This document shows, piece by piece, positions 21,100-33,424 of a stretch of DNA of 64,000 nt. A program made the position numbers and the translations under genes. Source of the stretch: Prosapia bicincta (taxonomy: Eukaryota; Arthropoda; Insecta; Hemiptera; Cercopidae); assembly GCA_036971475.1 (NCBI GenBank), contig JBAIZL010000006.1, forward strand, positions 2,981,001-3,045,000. The letters are read 5' to 3'. The first letter of the stretch is position 1. Each line of letters begins with the position of its first letter. The notes beneath the pieces are model-generated. The model was not told where the DNA came from, did not search any database, and saw nothing but the letters and a program-made list of their open reading frames with translations.

Positions 21100-23960
21100 A
21101 AGAAAAATATGACTGTCAACATTGGTAGTTAATACGTAATATATAACATATACATAGTATAGTAAAATTATAGTTTCCAATTTCCTCGTGAAGAAATTCC
21201 CCCATTTGTTTTATATAATAATAAGCAATATTATTATGTTGAAAAAAAAAATATATGTATATATTAAGAACAACAACACAACAGCAGCCTGAGCTTGACT
21301 AAGCAGCGCAGATGACCTCCTCACTCGGTGCTGTTGACATCAACTGCGACCCACATATGCTGTTCGCACCCTTACCCATTGCAGATTATATTATTTGATA
21401 TCCAAGCAATCTAGCGACATGAGTTAATTCGTTGTGTCAAGTGATCACGGCAACTAAATTGTGTTGTGCTAAAAATAACGAAATTCAATAAACATGAGTA
21501 ACATGCACATTAATCTGTATCAGGAAAAGACGATAACACATTAACAAGGGTTAAGCATATTAAACAACCCAAAAACAAAGAAACGACGTAGTTTCTTCAA
21601 GCAATGACAAAAGTTGACGATGAGAAACTCTCGTTTGTACGGACAAGATAGCTTCGTCAATGGCTTAATCCTATCTATATTCACAACCCTTTATCCTCCT
21701 GAATTGGTGATAACAGACACTACACGATCGTTTTATTAAAATAAAATTAAAACATTAGCAATACATAACATTGAAACAAATCGATACTGAGTGTATAAGT
21801 TATACATGGGTAGAGATTTCTGATGAAGTTGGACTTTGAACACACACTATAAATATTAATCAAATTTGTTCTTGGCAGAGGATTTTATTTCTCTTATGAG
21901 TGTTGTGAGGGATATAGGTCTTGTTTTTTTGGTGAAGCTTGTCCTTCATGGGTGAAAGCCGTCTGTAGCAGTTTTGTAGCTGTGGGGGTATGCGGAGCAT
22001 CGTTCTGTCTCGAGCCATCACTGTTTCTGTATTTGGGTGTTAAACTAACTATTATAGATATTTCGCTAAACAGTAGTCAATCGCCTGTTACCCTTCTAGC
22101 TGATGGCTTTCCTCTAGCCAGGCTTCACTAAGTTCTGAAAGACCTCTACCAGGTGTTCAAACCAAAGAAAGAAGAACCTAGCTTTTCCAGAAAGTCTAAT
22201 TCAAGATTCAAGATGATCTCAATCCAAACCATAAATAACCAACATTTTGATTTTTTAGAAACAAGATACAGCAATAGATATATGTGAAAGTATAAAGGTC
22301 ACCTTTCATCTGATTATAATATTTCATAACATTATCAGTGGCTTTCCACTTTCTTGCTAAACTCTCTTATTCTGGTACATTTTTGGAGGGAGAATAAATT
22401 GTTTAAATGTTTATATAACTTGACTCCGTCTTCTACCTGAGCTACTAGTTTACACTTAAACATCTATTAATGTCATAATTACATATAGTGGCACTTCATT
22501 TCTTTGTTTACGGACGGCTGTTCCAGGAGATATATCCCATTGTGAGTTACATCTAAGTTCAAGAGTTTCTTCTATATAATCTTAGATAGTTAAGGAATCA
22601 TATGAAAAGTGACTATAACATAAAATACATGATGAAGTATCACATCAAAGACAGGCCTTTAAATGAAGAATGTTATATAATAACATTTTTTAAATTTTGG
22701 AGTTGTATGGATATATTATGAAGAAAATGACTAAGTAGAGAGATATTAGAGTATCTTAAAAGCATTGAACTACTTACTACAAAGCTTACCTGATGAGAAC
22801 AGAGTAAGTCAGAGGTTTAATAAGGTATATAAATAGTAATATAAAAAAGGCAAGAAGAACAATAATTTAAGACGTAAGAAAAATGTTTCCATAACAAAGA
22901 ATTTGCCATGCTTATAAATCATTAGGTATATACAATAAAGCTATTTATGCAACAGCTGAAAAATAATAATGTTGATAAATAATGTATATTTATTTAAAAA
23001 TATGCATTGATCAACAAAGAGTAAAGTGAAGATGGATTAGATAACAGTTTTAGTTGCACTGATATTTGCTAATGGTAGACAAAGAGGAAGACTATGGTGA
23101 GACAGTATGAGTGTAAAACAGTACTGCAATAAAATAATTTTGTTTTGTTCATAAGAAATATGAATGTATACCTTTGGGGGAATAACAAAGAAATGGATAT
23201 GATGCAATATGATTGATATCTACTAAATAAAAATGTTTAAAATGACTCCAGATATAACAAGTTGAAACATTTGACCCACGATTGTTGCTTGGGTCTTCAT
23301 CCCAACTGCAAGTAATAAATAGAAAGTTGGCAAAATTTCAAGTAGTAATAATATAATATTCAAATCAAAGGAACACATTTTGCCGCCACACATGCCTTCA
23401 CAATTACTTTTTTAACACTAAAACGTCAAGATACACTGTATTAAACAATTAATATTAAATATATATTCTAGTTGCTAAATATACAAAATTTCCTTAGGGT
23501 TACAAAGACTTTTGGCTAAATTTAATACTTATATATAGCACAACCATTAATCATTTACTGTTTACAAATGAAACTTAAATATCTAAAGTGCTAACCAACA
23601 AAATTTTTCAAAAGAATTAGTTTAAAAATATGTTGTGATCACACTAACACCATAAAGCAATTAAATGATCCTTTATTAATGGCAAATTTTGAAAACTAAA
23701 CACAGTAAATTAAATTGTTTTTTATTTATTATATAAAAATGGTTTTTGTATTAATAAAAATTGATTTTATTGCTAATAGTATATTTTGTATCATGTCATT
23801 GAGTAATACTCATGTATGCTTAAGTAAAATTTTTGTTTAATGGAGATATATTTTTGCTTATGTGTTATATTAACGGAGGTTTGTATTTTAAATTCCATGA
23901 AAGATGTTTAAAAAGTAAGATCTTGAAAATATATTATTAACAGGTTTTTGACATTATGAA
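21100..23960. other. Mostly AT-rich; one G+C-richer patch; one hammerhead relic
   Basis: The patch at 21290-21500 and unique sequence at 21870-22200 are less AT-rich but give no convincing frame. At 23303-23268 the minus strand reads GGGATGAAGACCCAAGC then GTGGGTCAAATG. This keeps a hammerhead stem II (GACCCA/TGGGTC) with both conserved boxes mutated. Confidence 0.35.
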
Positions 23961-23964
23961 AATA

Positions 23965-24267
23965 CTTGGGTGATCTAGAAAGTAACCTTTGTTTTGAAAT
24001 ACTGCTGTTTTTTCTCTGTATAGTAACTGCTGTTAAGGGATATTTTGCCCAAAGAAGTTTTATAACACCACACAATTCACATTTCGTGAGATTTTCTATT
24101 ATGCCACTTGTATTTTGAGGCTATAACTTAACGAGTGAATGTACGATGCTTCACCTTCACAGGTAGAAGCCTACTGAACCAGTGTGCACACCATTATCAA
24201 CATGGCGGCGCTACCACCTACTTGTCATGCTAAGCATACATGGTGGTTAGTTTCTGGATAGCCCTCG
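23965..24267. mobile_element. Mariner-derived MITE
   Basis: The ends are CTTGGGTGATCTAGAAAGTA and, inverted, CGAGGGCTATCCAGAAACTA, both continuing ACC. TA flanks each side (23963-23964 and 24268-24269). The inside from about 24055 matches the 5' region of the truncated mariner at 53159-53825: the CACCACACAATTCACATTTC motif, then GATGCTTCACC, AGGTAGAAGCCTACTGAACC and ATGGCGGCGCTACC. It is therefore a deletion derivative of the same or a close mariner family, 303 bp long, with no transposase. Confidence 0.8.
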
Positions 24268-24769
24268 TATATTTTCAACACTAAGCCCCAAATTGTTAAA
24301 GAATAATAATTAAACCATTAAATTCAATAATAATTTTTATAATAGTTACAATTTAAAGACATCCTGTATTACTAAAACACATATTTATCAAATTGACAAA
24401 GTAAATCTGTAGTAAACCTTCTCCAGGTGGCTGGTGTTTGCTAGGACATTTTAATCTATCCCTTCCAAGATGGAAAACTCATTTTCCTGGTATTGCAACT
24501 AATACCATTTTAGAAATTCCTTTAGGGGTAATTTTGGTATCAAATTTCATAAAGTAAAATCAGTTTCTAAAAATTGTTCCCACATGCCAAACAAAGCTTT
24601 AAGGAATACCTTATTCCATACCCCTCTTTTTTAGTGAGTTTATATTTTTTATCTACAGTAAACATAATCTTGAAAAAATTAAACTTTATATTTACTAGTT
24701 AGAAAATGTGACAAAACAAAATCAATTTACGAGGAAAAAATGCCAAAAATCTTGACCTCTCACTTAAAG

Positions 24770-25265
24770 CAGTGGCTCCCGACTATTTTAATTTCATTTG
24801 CCCCTAAAAACGTTTTTCCAATGAAAACTACCCCCTATTCCTCAAAGTGGTTAAGATAAAGAGTGGTATTGTGACAGCCTTGTAAGTAATGGGTGGAGTG
24901 GGGGCAGCTGGCTGTATAGACGATATTTTTTTTAGGGCAATACGACAGACGGTTAACTAAAAGAGTTCTATAATCAAATAACAGACCTATCTCTGCATTT
25001 CTATTGTTCACCTAAATCTGGAATAGATGTTTCCCACCGCTATTATATTCTGTGCTTTCAGCCACACACAAACATACAAACTCCACACAATTTCCAATCA
25101 ACAACTTATCAACTATCTTGTCAAATACTATTGTAACCTAATATTTGTTTCAAATCTAAAGTACGAAATATTGATGTCTGCCATTACTGGTGTTATTTTC
25201 ATATACCACCCCACAGGCTTCTATGTATCCCTGGGGGTATGCGTACCACAGGTTGGGAACCACTG
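24770..25265. mobile_element. hAT MITE with 8-bp target duplication
   Basis: The ends are CAGTGGCTCCCGACTA and, inverted, CAGTGGTTCCCAACCTGTGG, the classic hAT (Charlie or Buster type) terminus. ACTTAAAG flanks both sides (24762-24769 and 25266-25273), a perfect 8-bp duplication. It is 496 bp long and has no transposase. The 79-codon open frame ending at 25266 is element sequence. Confidence 0.85.
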
Positions 25266-25269
25266 ACTT

Positions 25270-26035
25270 AAAGTGATGAACACAGGGAAAGATTTGTTGC
25301 TTCATGTAATACTTGACGGAGGGAACTAGAAAAGAAGGAAGTAATGAAAACCTGTTATTATCCAACCAGGAAAAGAGACTTTCAATGGCAACAATGTTAT
25401 CACTTGCAGTCAATGTGTTACAGTACATAAAATCACAATATACAAAAACCACTTTTAAACAAAAAGTAGAAACATAACTTCAGTAGTCCGCAGTGTAGCC
25501 ACAATAAAAAGCTTTGGCATTTTAAATAAATACCTTAAAAATGGCATACTGTTTTTACATTGATGAATGGAGACAGACACTGTTGCTACTTTCCTAGCTA
25601 CAAAATTCTTCTTGCTAAAAACACTGAGCTGACATACTGTTAAGAAATAACAATAACTTCACACAATAACAATAGGAAGCTGCATTAGCATCAATAACAT
25701 TAATAAGATACTTTATATTTATATAATATTACATATAAGTTAAATTTATATATGAATAAAATTAAAACAATAACAAATAAATAAATACAACTATAGAAAC
25801 ACGATGTATTTTAAAAATGCTTATGATAAATTGTGTATACATCATTAACTACTAACAAATTTTGATAAATTATTAGAAATTCTTAAAATGTCGTTAATTC
25901 ATACCATTGTATTAATATTAATTTTAAAGTAAACTTCCCTGTAGTGTTACTACAGTTTTGAACATTATGAATCATATAAAATTGTTTATAAATCGAGCAA
26001 ATGCCCTTTTATTTGTACATCAATGCACAACCTCG
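25270..26035. other. AT-rich DNA, nothing recognised
   Basis: No supported gene or repeat. Confidence 0.4.
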
Positions 26036-26038
26036 TTG

Positions 26039-26110
<72 letters not shown>
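26039..26110. repeat. (TA)n microsatellite
   Basis: About 36 AT units at the left edge of the pogo-like element. Confidence 0.95.
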
Positions 26111-26111
<1 letters not shown>

Positions 26112-26114
<3 letters not shown>

Positions 26115-26992
26115 TAAACTCCCGATTATCCGTGGGCGGATTAACCGGTTTGCTGATTATCCTTGGTCTGCCATTGTTTTACAAATATCCAATTTTTATT
26201 CCAATCAGATTCAGGTGTTTAAATTTCCAAACGGTGAATTACGACGTAAATACATTTAAGGCTTAATAGAAGTTAAGATGAAGGGAATAGATATGTAAAT
26301 ATGTACTTACTAATTTTTACATTGAAAGGGAAGCATCCTGACGCGGGCCAGCGAAATAAAAGGGGCGAGCAGACTACTGTATATAAGAGACAATGACAAA
26401 ATGCTTGGACACCCGAAAACCTAATGTGTATCATAAGATTGTAAACAAATATCAGCTAATCTCGGCTATAAATAGTCTAGGACATGACATATGCATTATC
26501 CATGTCTGTCATATACATTATCGATCTTTATGGCTTTGTGAGACACGTGACACAAGTAGACACTGTGCGACAAAATGGTTCTCAAGAAACTTAGATCGCA
26601 CATTAAAGCTAAATCAATGCTCACAAAAAAAACAGGCGAAAGTGGCTGAGTTTTTTGTTAAAAAGTGAAAGTATTATGTGTAAAGGAAATTACATATGTA
26701 CATACATACTTACTTTTGACATATACTTATGAACGTATTGTAAATAGTTAGACATATAAATGTAGATGTTATAATCCGTCAAATACATCGACATTTTAAA
26801 TTATTTTCTGTATTTATTTTGTCCTCTGAAGATTATTTGTGAATTGCATTAACCGGGGTCATTATTTGTGTAACTTATGGTATAATAATCGATTATCGAT
26901 CGTTTTGCGTATTCTTTGTTCATAGCGGATTATCCGGGGAATTCGTTATCCTGGGTTGCCGGGCCACCCTATTCCACGGATAATCGGGAGTT

Positions 26993-26996
<4 letters not shown>
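26112..26996 (+). mobile_element. Pogo/Tigger-like element, copy 1
   Basis: The termini are CAGTAAACTCCCGATTATCC on the left and GGATAATCGGGAGTTTACT on the right, inserted in a (TA)n tract. The second copy at 54528-55375 is very similar and in the opposite orientation. The inside carries a 91-codon open frame (26393-26668) beginning MTKCLDTRKPNVYHKI, shared with copy 2, and ending QAKVAEFFVKK, which resembles the C-terminal tail of Tigger and Jerky-type transposases. The DDE core is absent, so the element is non-autonomous. Confidence 0.75.
26393..26668 (+). pseudogene. Remnant frame inside the pogo-like element
   Basis: This is a 91-codon frame of unproven function, conserved between the two copies (the other at 55125-54781 on the minus strand) up to about residue 78, after which the reading diverges by small indels. 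The HIHYRSLWLCETRDTSRHCA segment is identical in both copies. No DNA-binding or catalytic motif is visible. The similarity probably reflects recent shared ancestry of the element. Confidence 0.35.

Positions 26997-27057
<61 letters not shown>
26997..27057. repeat. (TA)n microsatellite
   Basis: About 30 TA units at the right edge of the pogo-like element. The element evidently inserted into one TA tract, now split in two. Confidence 0.9.
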
Positions 27058-27059
<2 letters not shown>

Positions 27060-27061
<2 letters not shown>

Positions 27062-28868
27062 AGTGACTTGTTTATGTAGCATTATTTATAATGTTATTTT
27101 TAAAATTTAATTTTACATACCATTATTAAAGTCAAACTGTAATATCGACCAACTGTAAAGAAAATAGGCCTATCGTAGCAAGAAGATCTCAAATGCAAAG
27201 CATATTTGAGCTAGTGTTATATATGAGGTGAAAATCTTTTATATTTGTTGGATAACCATTTGTAAATTATTAACCTTATATTAATTTTGGATATTTACGG
27301 CTCTCTTTGGCATCATACTTTGAATAAATGAATAGTTATGCAAACAATTAGTTTCCACATAAAACTATTTAAAAAATATCTTCAACTGTATAATATGTCC
27401 AATTATGTGTGCAAAAACTGAAAACAAAATGGTGATATATTCCAAGGTTTTTGTATTTTAGATAGTTATATTACTAACATTTTGAGCTACGACCTGCAAT
27501 GTTTATTCTGTTCATGAAATATATTCCTTTCTAATTTTGACCAATAGAAGAGATAAACAACAAATAAGTTGAGCACTTATTCATTAGACTTTGTCAGAAG
27601 TTGATCTTGATTTAGGTTTATTTTAATTTAATTTCATATTAAAAGCAACAAAATTATACATAAATAAATAAAATCTTAAAAACTTTCACTCCAAAATCTT
27701 TAAGATTATGTTTAGTAGTTAATTTTATTATAAACACAATTTAGTAAATGTATATGTTTTATTTAATTTAAAATCATGAGCTCAACCTTTAATCACACAA
27801 TCTATATATTTTTGTCTGTTCATGTTAATACCGACGCTTATATTTTTGCACAAAAAATGAACAAACAAAATAGTAAATAAAAAAAAATCAACTTCTATAG
27901 CTCAATTACATATATTTTACATATTTTCAATTTTACAATAATATAAATCTTATCACTTATCTATTTGTTTAATAATAACAATAATAAAAGCTAAAAAAAT
28001 TGTGGGAGCAGTGGTAGAAAAATATTTGTTTTTCTTAATAAGATTGTAAAATTATAGTGTTATTAGAAAACAGAACTTTGAGAGTCTTTAATATTTTTAA
28101 AATAAAAATTATGATTGAAAACATCACTTAGGTAACTAATTACTGTGAATATCAAATGTTTTGTTGCTGATATTTAAAATATTTTGACTCATGCAGTATG
28201 TGTTTATAAATATTTATGTTTACTAGATAATTTTGCCCTGTTTTATCTAACATAATTTACATTTTATAACCTTATACTTTGTTAAAACTTTAAATAATAT
28301 TATCTTACACAACAATTATACTCATATTCATGTACTTAAATGTTATTACAAATCAAGTATTACTCTATTTTGTGTATTTATGTTGTATATTAGTAGAAAT
28401 TATACAACAATGTTAAAAAGTTAGTTACCCAAATATTTTACCACCAAAGATATTGATAGTTTTGTATAAAAGTAAATGAAAAAATAGGGCGTTTTTCAGT
28501 TAATAATATCAAACAGGCTTAATAATTAATATAAAACTCTAAGTTACATTTCAAATAAAAATGTTACTTTTCCAAAATAGAATCAGTCTTTTGTTATAGT
28601 TGTTTTGTTCTTTCTATATGTATAATTAATAAATTACAGTAGAGTATTAATAATCCAAAATTTGAGTAAAATGAAGTTGTCCTATTAATAATCATCAACA
28701 AGTAGGGCTACTAAAACAGAATTTAGAATGTAAAACATAACCCAATATTCAAAAATTGAGAAATCCACTGCATCACAGAAGTGATTATGTGAGGGGTCAA
28801 ATTGTATATCCTCCTAAAATTAATATAAAACTTATATTTTTAATGCATTGACTATTTAAATTGCATAG
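27060..28868. other. Very AT-rich DNA, nothing recognised
   Basis: No supported gene, transposon frame or clear repeat. Confidence 0.45.
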
Positions 28869-28870
28869 TA

Positions 28871-29964
28871 AAGGAATCGGCAGAAAAAGTGAATGGTTTT
28901 TGATCCGACTGATCTCTCGCAATGAGAGTGGGGAGAACCGAGTCATAGAACAACATCGTGCTTTCATCATAGAGTCTTATTTTAGTAACGGTTATTCAGT
29001 AGTGAGCGTTTGATTCATACAAAGTTTGGAGTAAGCAGACATGGTAGTGTTCCCAGTTGCAATCCAATAATACGTTGGGTTAAAAATTATAGAGAAACGG
29101 CTTTATCTTTAAACTGTTCAAGAACTAAACCAACATGATTTTTAAAATCATGTTGTTTGAAATTGAGAGTGTGCACAATCAATTTTGAACATTTTCAATA
29201 ACGGTTCAATAATCATAATGATAGATGAGTCCGATTTTCACCTATCTGATTTTATTGATAAACAAAAATTCCGGTACTGGGCGGCAGAAAATCCTCATAG
29301 CCTGTACGAAAAACCTTTTTGTGAACATGTGACAGTTTGGTGCACAGTGGATAAATTCGGACTGATAGGTTCACATTTTTACAAAGAGAACAGTCAAGCA
29401 GTTTTGTTTACTTCAAGTAGTTAAGTCTAAATGCTAAATAAATTCCTTGCACAGAGTTATAACATCATGAAGTTTATACTGGAAATGTTTGGTTTCAACA
29501 AGATGGGGAAACAATCTGCTCATTGTGCAAGAGTGTCAATGAATGTGTTACAAGAAATGTTTCCAGAACATGTGACTTCCAGAAATGGTGGCCTTTCATG
29601 GCCTGTTCGCTCCTAAGCTATTTCGTCACGTGACTTTTATTTGGGGGCTATTTATAACTGAAAGTGTATGTCGGAAGGCCACGAACAACTGAAGATAGCA
29701 ATTCATAATAAATTAGCGGCGATACCGACAAGATAGTGAAGGCAATGGATAATTTCCAGGTGCGATTACATAAATGCGTGCAGAATAAGGGTTGTCACAT
29801 GATTGACAATTTTTAAAACAAAATAAATGAACTCTATAATTTAAGTGATTTAATTAAAAAGGGCAAGACATGATGTTTCAAATCTTTTAATACATTGTTT
29901 TTACATCTTATTGCTGATTTGTTTTATTTATTTCAAAAGCATCCACTTTTTCTGCCAGTCCCTG
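28871..29964 (+). mobile_element. Tc/mariner-superfamily element with decayed transposase (DUF4817 type)
   Basis: The inverted ends share GGCAGAAAAAGTG (28879-28891, and inverted at 29944-29957), with TA on both sides. The plus strand encodes a decayed transposase. An N-terminal helix-turn-helix remnant reads VIEQHRAFIIESYFSNGYSV near 28940. The region of the first catalytic aspartate is IDESDFHLSDFIDKQKFRYW near 29221. FNKMGKQSAHCARVS near 29491 stands where FQQDGA-AHTAR is expected, so the second aspartate is lost. Several in-frame stops occur, including the TAA near 29424. It is inactive. Confidence 0.75.
29185..29616 (+). pseudogene. Transposase remnant in the 28871-29964 element
   Basis: Two open stretches in the same frame, separated by stops near 29424, cover the middle of a Tc/mariner-superfamily transposase. 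WAAENPHSLYEKPFCEHVTV and VWCTVDKFGLIG are typical of the family common in bugs and spiders. SMNVLQEMFPEHV and GGLSWPVRS follow, the latter in place of the usual WPARSPDL. The diagnostic second catalytic aspartate is replaced. No function remains. Confidence 0.7.
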
Positions 29965-30310
29965 TATTTCCAGCCTATACTTACACTATAAATAAGGTAA
30001 AACCATTTCCATTCCAACATAATATTAGGCATTCAATGAATGTTGTAAACAGTTGAAAAAAGTCAAATTTGTATTCAAAATTTGTAAATTTTTCTCACCA
30101 TCAAGACAAATAGTTTCTAACTGTTAAAGTACATTATAAACCAACCCCATCTAATAATCAACTTATTAATTTAAATATCCTTATGGACTAATCATACTCT
30201 ACAGCAATATCATTCAGTATTATTTAAGAACAGGGATATACTTTGTATTTGTCTATAAGCAAGTGTTACTTGCTTTCCCAGAGATTATTCAACAATATTA
30301 TGTTTAACGT

Positions 30311-30832
30311 TAAGATACCATTCGGATCCTTTCCAGTCCCTGCCCAGCAGCGCCACTCATTGCCACTGCTGTGCAGCACTGCCACAACCATTCGGGCAGC
30401 CCCTGCCCAGCAGCCTTGGTCCAGACAGACACTGCCACGTGCAGTAGTAATGTGTTTTATTCCTGAATTGTAAGTGATTGTAATTGTATATTGGTTAGGG
30501 TTTCTTTCATGTTTTGCTTACAGTTGAATATGTAATTATTATGTTAATCATATTTAAAATTTTACTGAAGTTACTCATTTTAGTTGTTTTTCCTAATGTT
30601 TTATTATTATAGCTATTAGTTCTACTAAAAACTGTTCATTTTCATTGATAAACGACACCATTACGAAAACAAACTTGAGCTGGTAGTGTGACCATACTGC
30701 TTTGGAGCGGGCAAGGCAGCACGACCTGGCAGCGCTACACAGTCACTTGCATTGGAAAGCATTCCATACAAATCCGTAAGACCTGTGTGGGGCAGCTGCT
30801 GCCGGGCAGCCTAGATCCAAATGGTACCTTTA
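30311..30832. mobile_element. G+C-rich inverted-repeat element, unclassified
   Basis: AAGATACCATTCGGATCC on the left faces GATCCAAATGGTACCTTTAG on the right. Inside both ends are GC-rich GCCCAGCAGC / GCAGCTGCTGCCGGGCAGC motifs, unlike the AT-rich surroundings, with ordinary AT-rich sequence between. It looks like a non-autonomous DNA transposon with GC-rich subterminal repeats. The target duplication was not resolved. Confidence 0.5.
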
Positions 30833-30839
30833 GGATGAC

Positions 30840-32978
30840 GTATATTGGTTCCAAACATGAAAAGATCTATTCAGTTAAACACTGCCATGGGCACTCAAAC
30901 TACCTTCACGTTTAATCCAACATGTAGGCCTACTTATTACAATTGGTTAACACTATAAACTTCTAACTTTAATGTAATGCTTCTTACAATTAATAGCAGA
31001 AAAAATAATTTTCAATTTTTGCTGACATTAATTGCTATTAATTATTTTAAACACATGAAGATAATGGTGAGCTAAGTTTATGAAGTGAATTCATAGTTTA
31101 AAATTCAATACAGTAATATATATACTGAATCACAGAAAGTATAAATATTATTGTATATAAATTACATGTTTGTACTCTGCAGTCTAAATAGTTGAGGAAG
31201 ACAATTCATTATTCACAGTTCAAGACATTAAAAAAAACTTAATGTACATATTGATCAATTTATAAAGCTGTTTAGTTACAACATAATATTTCAGCATTTT
31301 TTATTATATTTAGTTATGCAAATAGTTTATATTTTAACAAGTGGACTAAAAAATACAAATAACAAACAATCAAACATTAGAAACTATAGCCTTTTTTCAC
31401 AGTTAAAAAATTAAATTAATTCTTATAAAGAAAAATTACATCAACTTTCAAAATAAAAAAATTAATAATAAACAAGATTTATTGCTATGACGTGATATTA
31501 ATTTTACAGGTAGATAGATTAAGCTAGGCTATTCGATTACTTAGTATTTTCAATATATTATACAAACTTTTAAATAGTTTTATATAACTATATATAGTTA
31601 TTACATAAAAATAAAATATTAAAAAAGCCCTTTGATAAATTAGTAGGTGCCCAAGAAATGGTTTCAACTTTGAACTGATCAACAATTAACTTCTATTATT
31701 CAACACATAGGTAAAATAATTTAAACAAATAAAAATTAAAAATATCAAAAAGATTTTTTAAAGTAATTTTTGTATTGTAGTTAAAACAAAATGTATGTGA
31801 AAAAACTTTCACTGCTTTATAAAAGAGAATAAAGAAAAGGATATTTTTATCGCCTGTAATATAAAGCTTACAAATTTTAAATTCAAACAAATATTGACAA
31901 AAATAGGCAATTTTTATTATTACTCACTTGACCAGATCATGAAAAATTAAACTTTCAAGTACTCCTAGGCTTCTAATAAAAGTTAATACATTTTGAATGA
32001 ATTTATATGCATGTTATACAAATTGTTATAAGAATGAATAGATGATAATTCATGCAATACACATAAAAATTGAAAAATCTTACGTTTTAGTAGCTTAGAT
32101 ACAATATTACACACAGATAGTACAAAGTTTACACATTGGTCCACATAAACATCTAATATTATTTTACGAATATATCAGTGATATGAACACATGGATATGT
32201 CAAGAAAAGTTCTAATCTACATAAAACTATTATACTGGTGTTTTGACAATGAGGTAGTTTTACAGTAGTGATACATTGTGGTAGAGTGAGCATAAAATAC
32301 CATATAAAGCTTATTAATTCTTCTACAAAAGGAAAAATCGGAATTGAGTAATTGTTTAAAATGATAATAAGCGCAAATAAACTTTGAAGGTATACTTTTT
32401 AAGTTATAAAGATTTTTAAAGATCTTTTGACATATTTGTATTAGTTCCAGCCATTTTGTTGTGATTGGGTGTCTATTGACCTTTTATTATTTAACCCTTT
32501 GAACAGTAATGATGTAACTGTCATGTTGCTGTGTTACAAGCCACCCACAGTAACAGAGCCACTGTTACGTTCTTATATTTATTTTAAAGTAGTATTAAGA
32601 TATGCGTTGTGACTTACTTATTTTTGTTAGTAAACTACCCTGCTATCCCAGTCATTGCGGCTATTTAACGGCTACCAAAAATACGATTCTTGATCAGTGT
32701 TATGTTTTTATAAATAATAAATAGCTTTATATTTTAGGACAAGACTTACAAAATTTCTTTATTTTTCCCGTTTGTTACTACCAAAATTGTAATTAAAAAA
32801 AATGTTTGTTATCAAAAAAGTGGTTGAAATAAATTTTAGGTTACATGTGTTTCAACAACGTTGTTGATATCTTACTTAGTATCTAACAGACAATAGATGA
32901 AGACGACATTATTGTCAACATGTGTTTGATTGAGATTAAAAATTTTATTAAATGATGATTAAGTTTTTCTGTTATAAA
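30840..32978. other. Very AT-rich DNA, nothing recognised
   Basis: No supported gene. The minus-strand frame 31696-31890 is AT-rich chance sequence. Confidence 0.4.
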
Positions 32979-32980
32979 TA

Positions 32981-33422
32981 CAGTAGACTCTCGCAATTCC
33001 AAGTCCCGATAATATGAGGTTCCGTTAAATTTGCCTATTTTATCTATTTGAAATAAAATGATGAATCAGGCTTCCAAAAAATGTTTATAGCCATATGGTA
33101 TATAAAGGAAAAGAGCCAGGCTTCCAAGAAATGCCCATATCAATACTGTATGCAAAAGAAATGTTCATATCAATACGGTATTCAAAGGAAATGAGTCGGG
33201 CTTCCAAAATATGTTTATACTAATATGGTAAGCAAAGGAAATGAGCCTGGCTTTCAATAATTATCCATATAACGTTCTATAAACTGGTTTAGTACATTCC
33301 TAAGTTTAGTACTATATTAGGGTAGATTAAAACACCTATTATTTCTAATCCACAGGAACGTATTTCCGTGTAATCCGAGGGGGTTTTGGTCCCATCTACC
33401 TTGAATTATCAAGAGTCTACTG
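32981..33422. mobile_element. Pogo-like MITE with internal subrepeats
   Basis: The ends are CAGTAGACTCTCGCAATTCC and, inverted, CAGTAGACTCTTGATAATTC, with TA on both sides (32979-32980 and 33423-33424). The middle has about four diverged copies of a 55-60-bp unit with GGCTTCCAA, ATATGGTA and AAAGGAAATGAG motifs. No transposase. It is a different family from the CAGTAAACTCCCG pair at 26112 and 54528. Confidence 0.75.
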
Positions 33423-33424
33423 TA

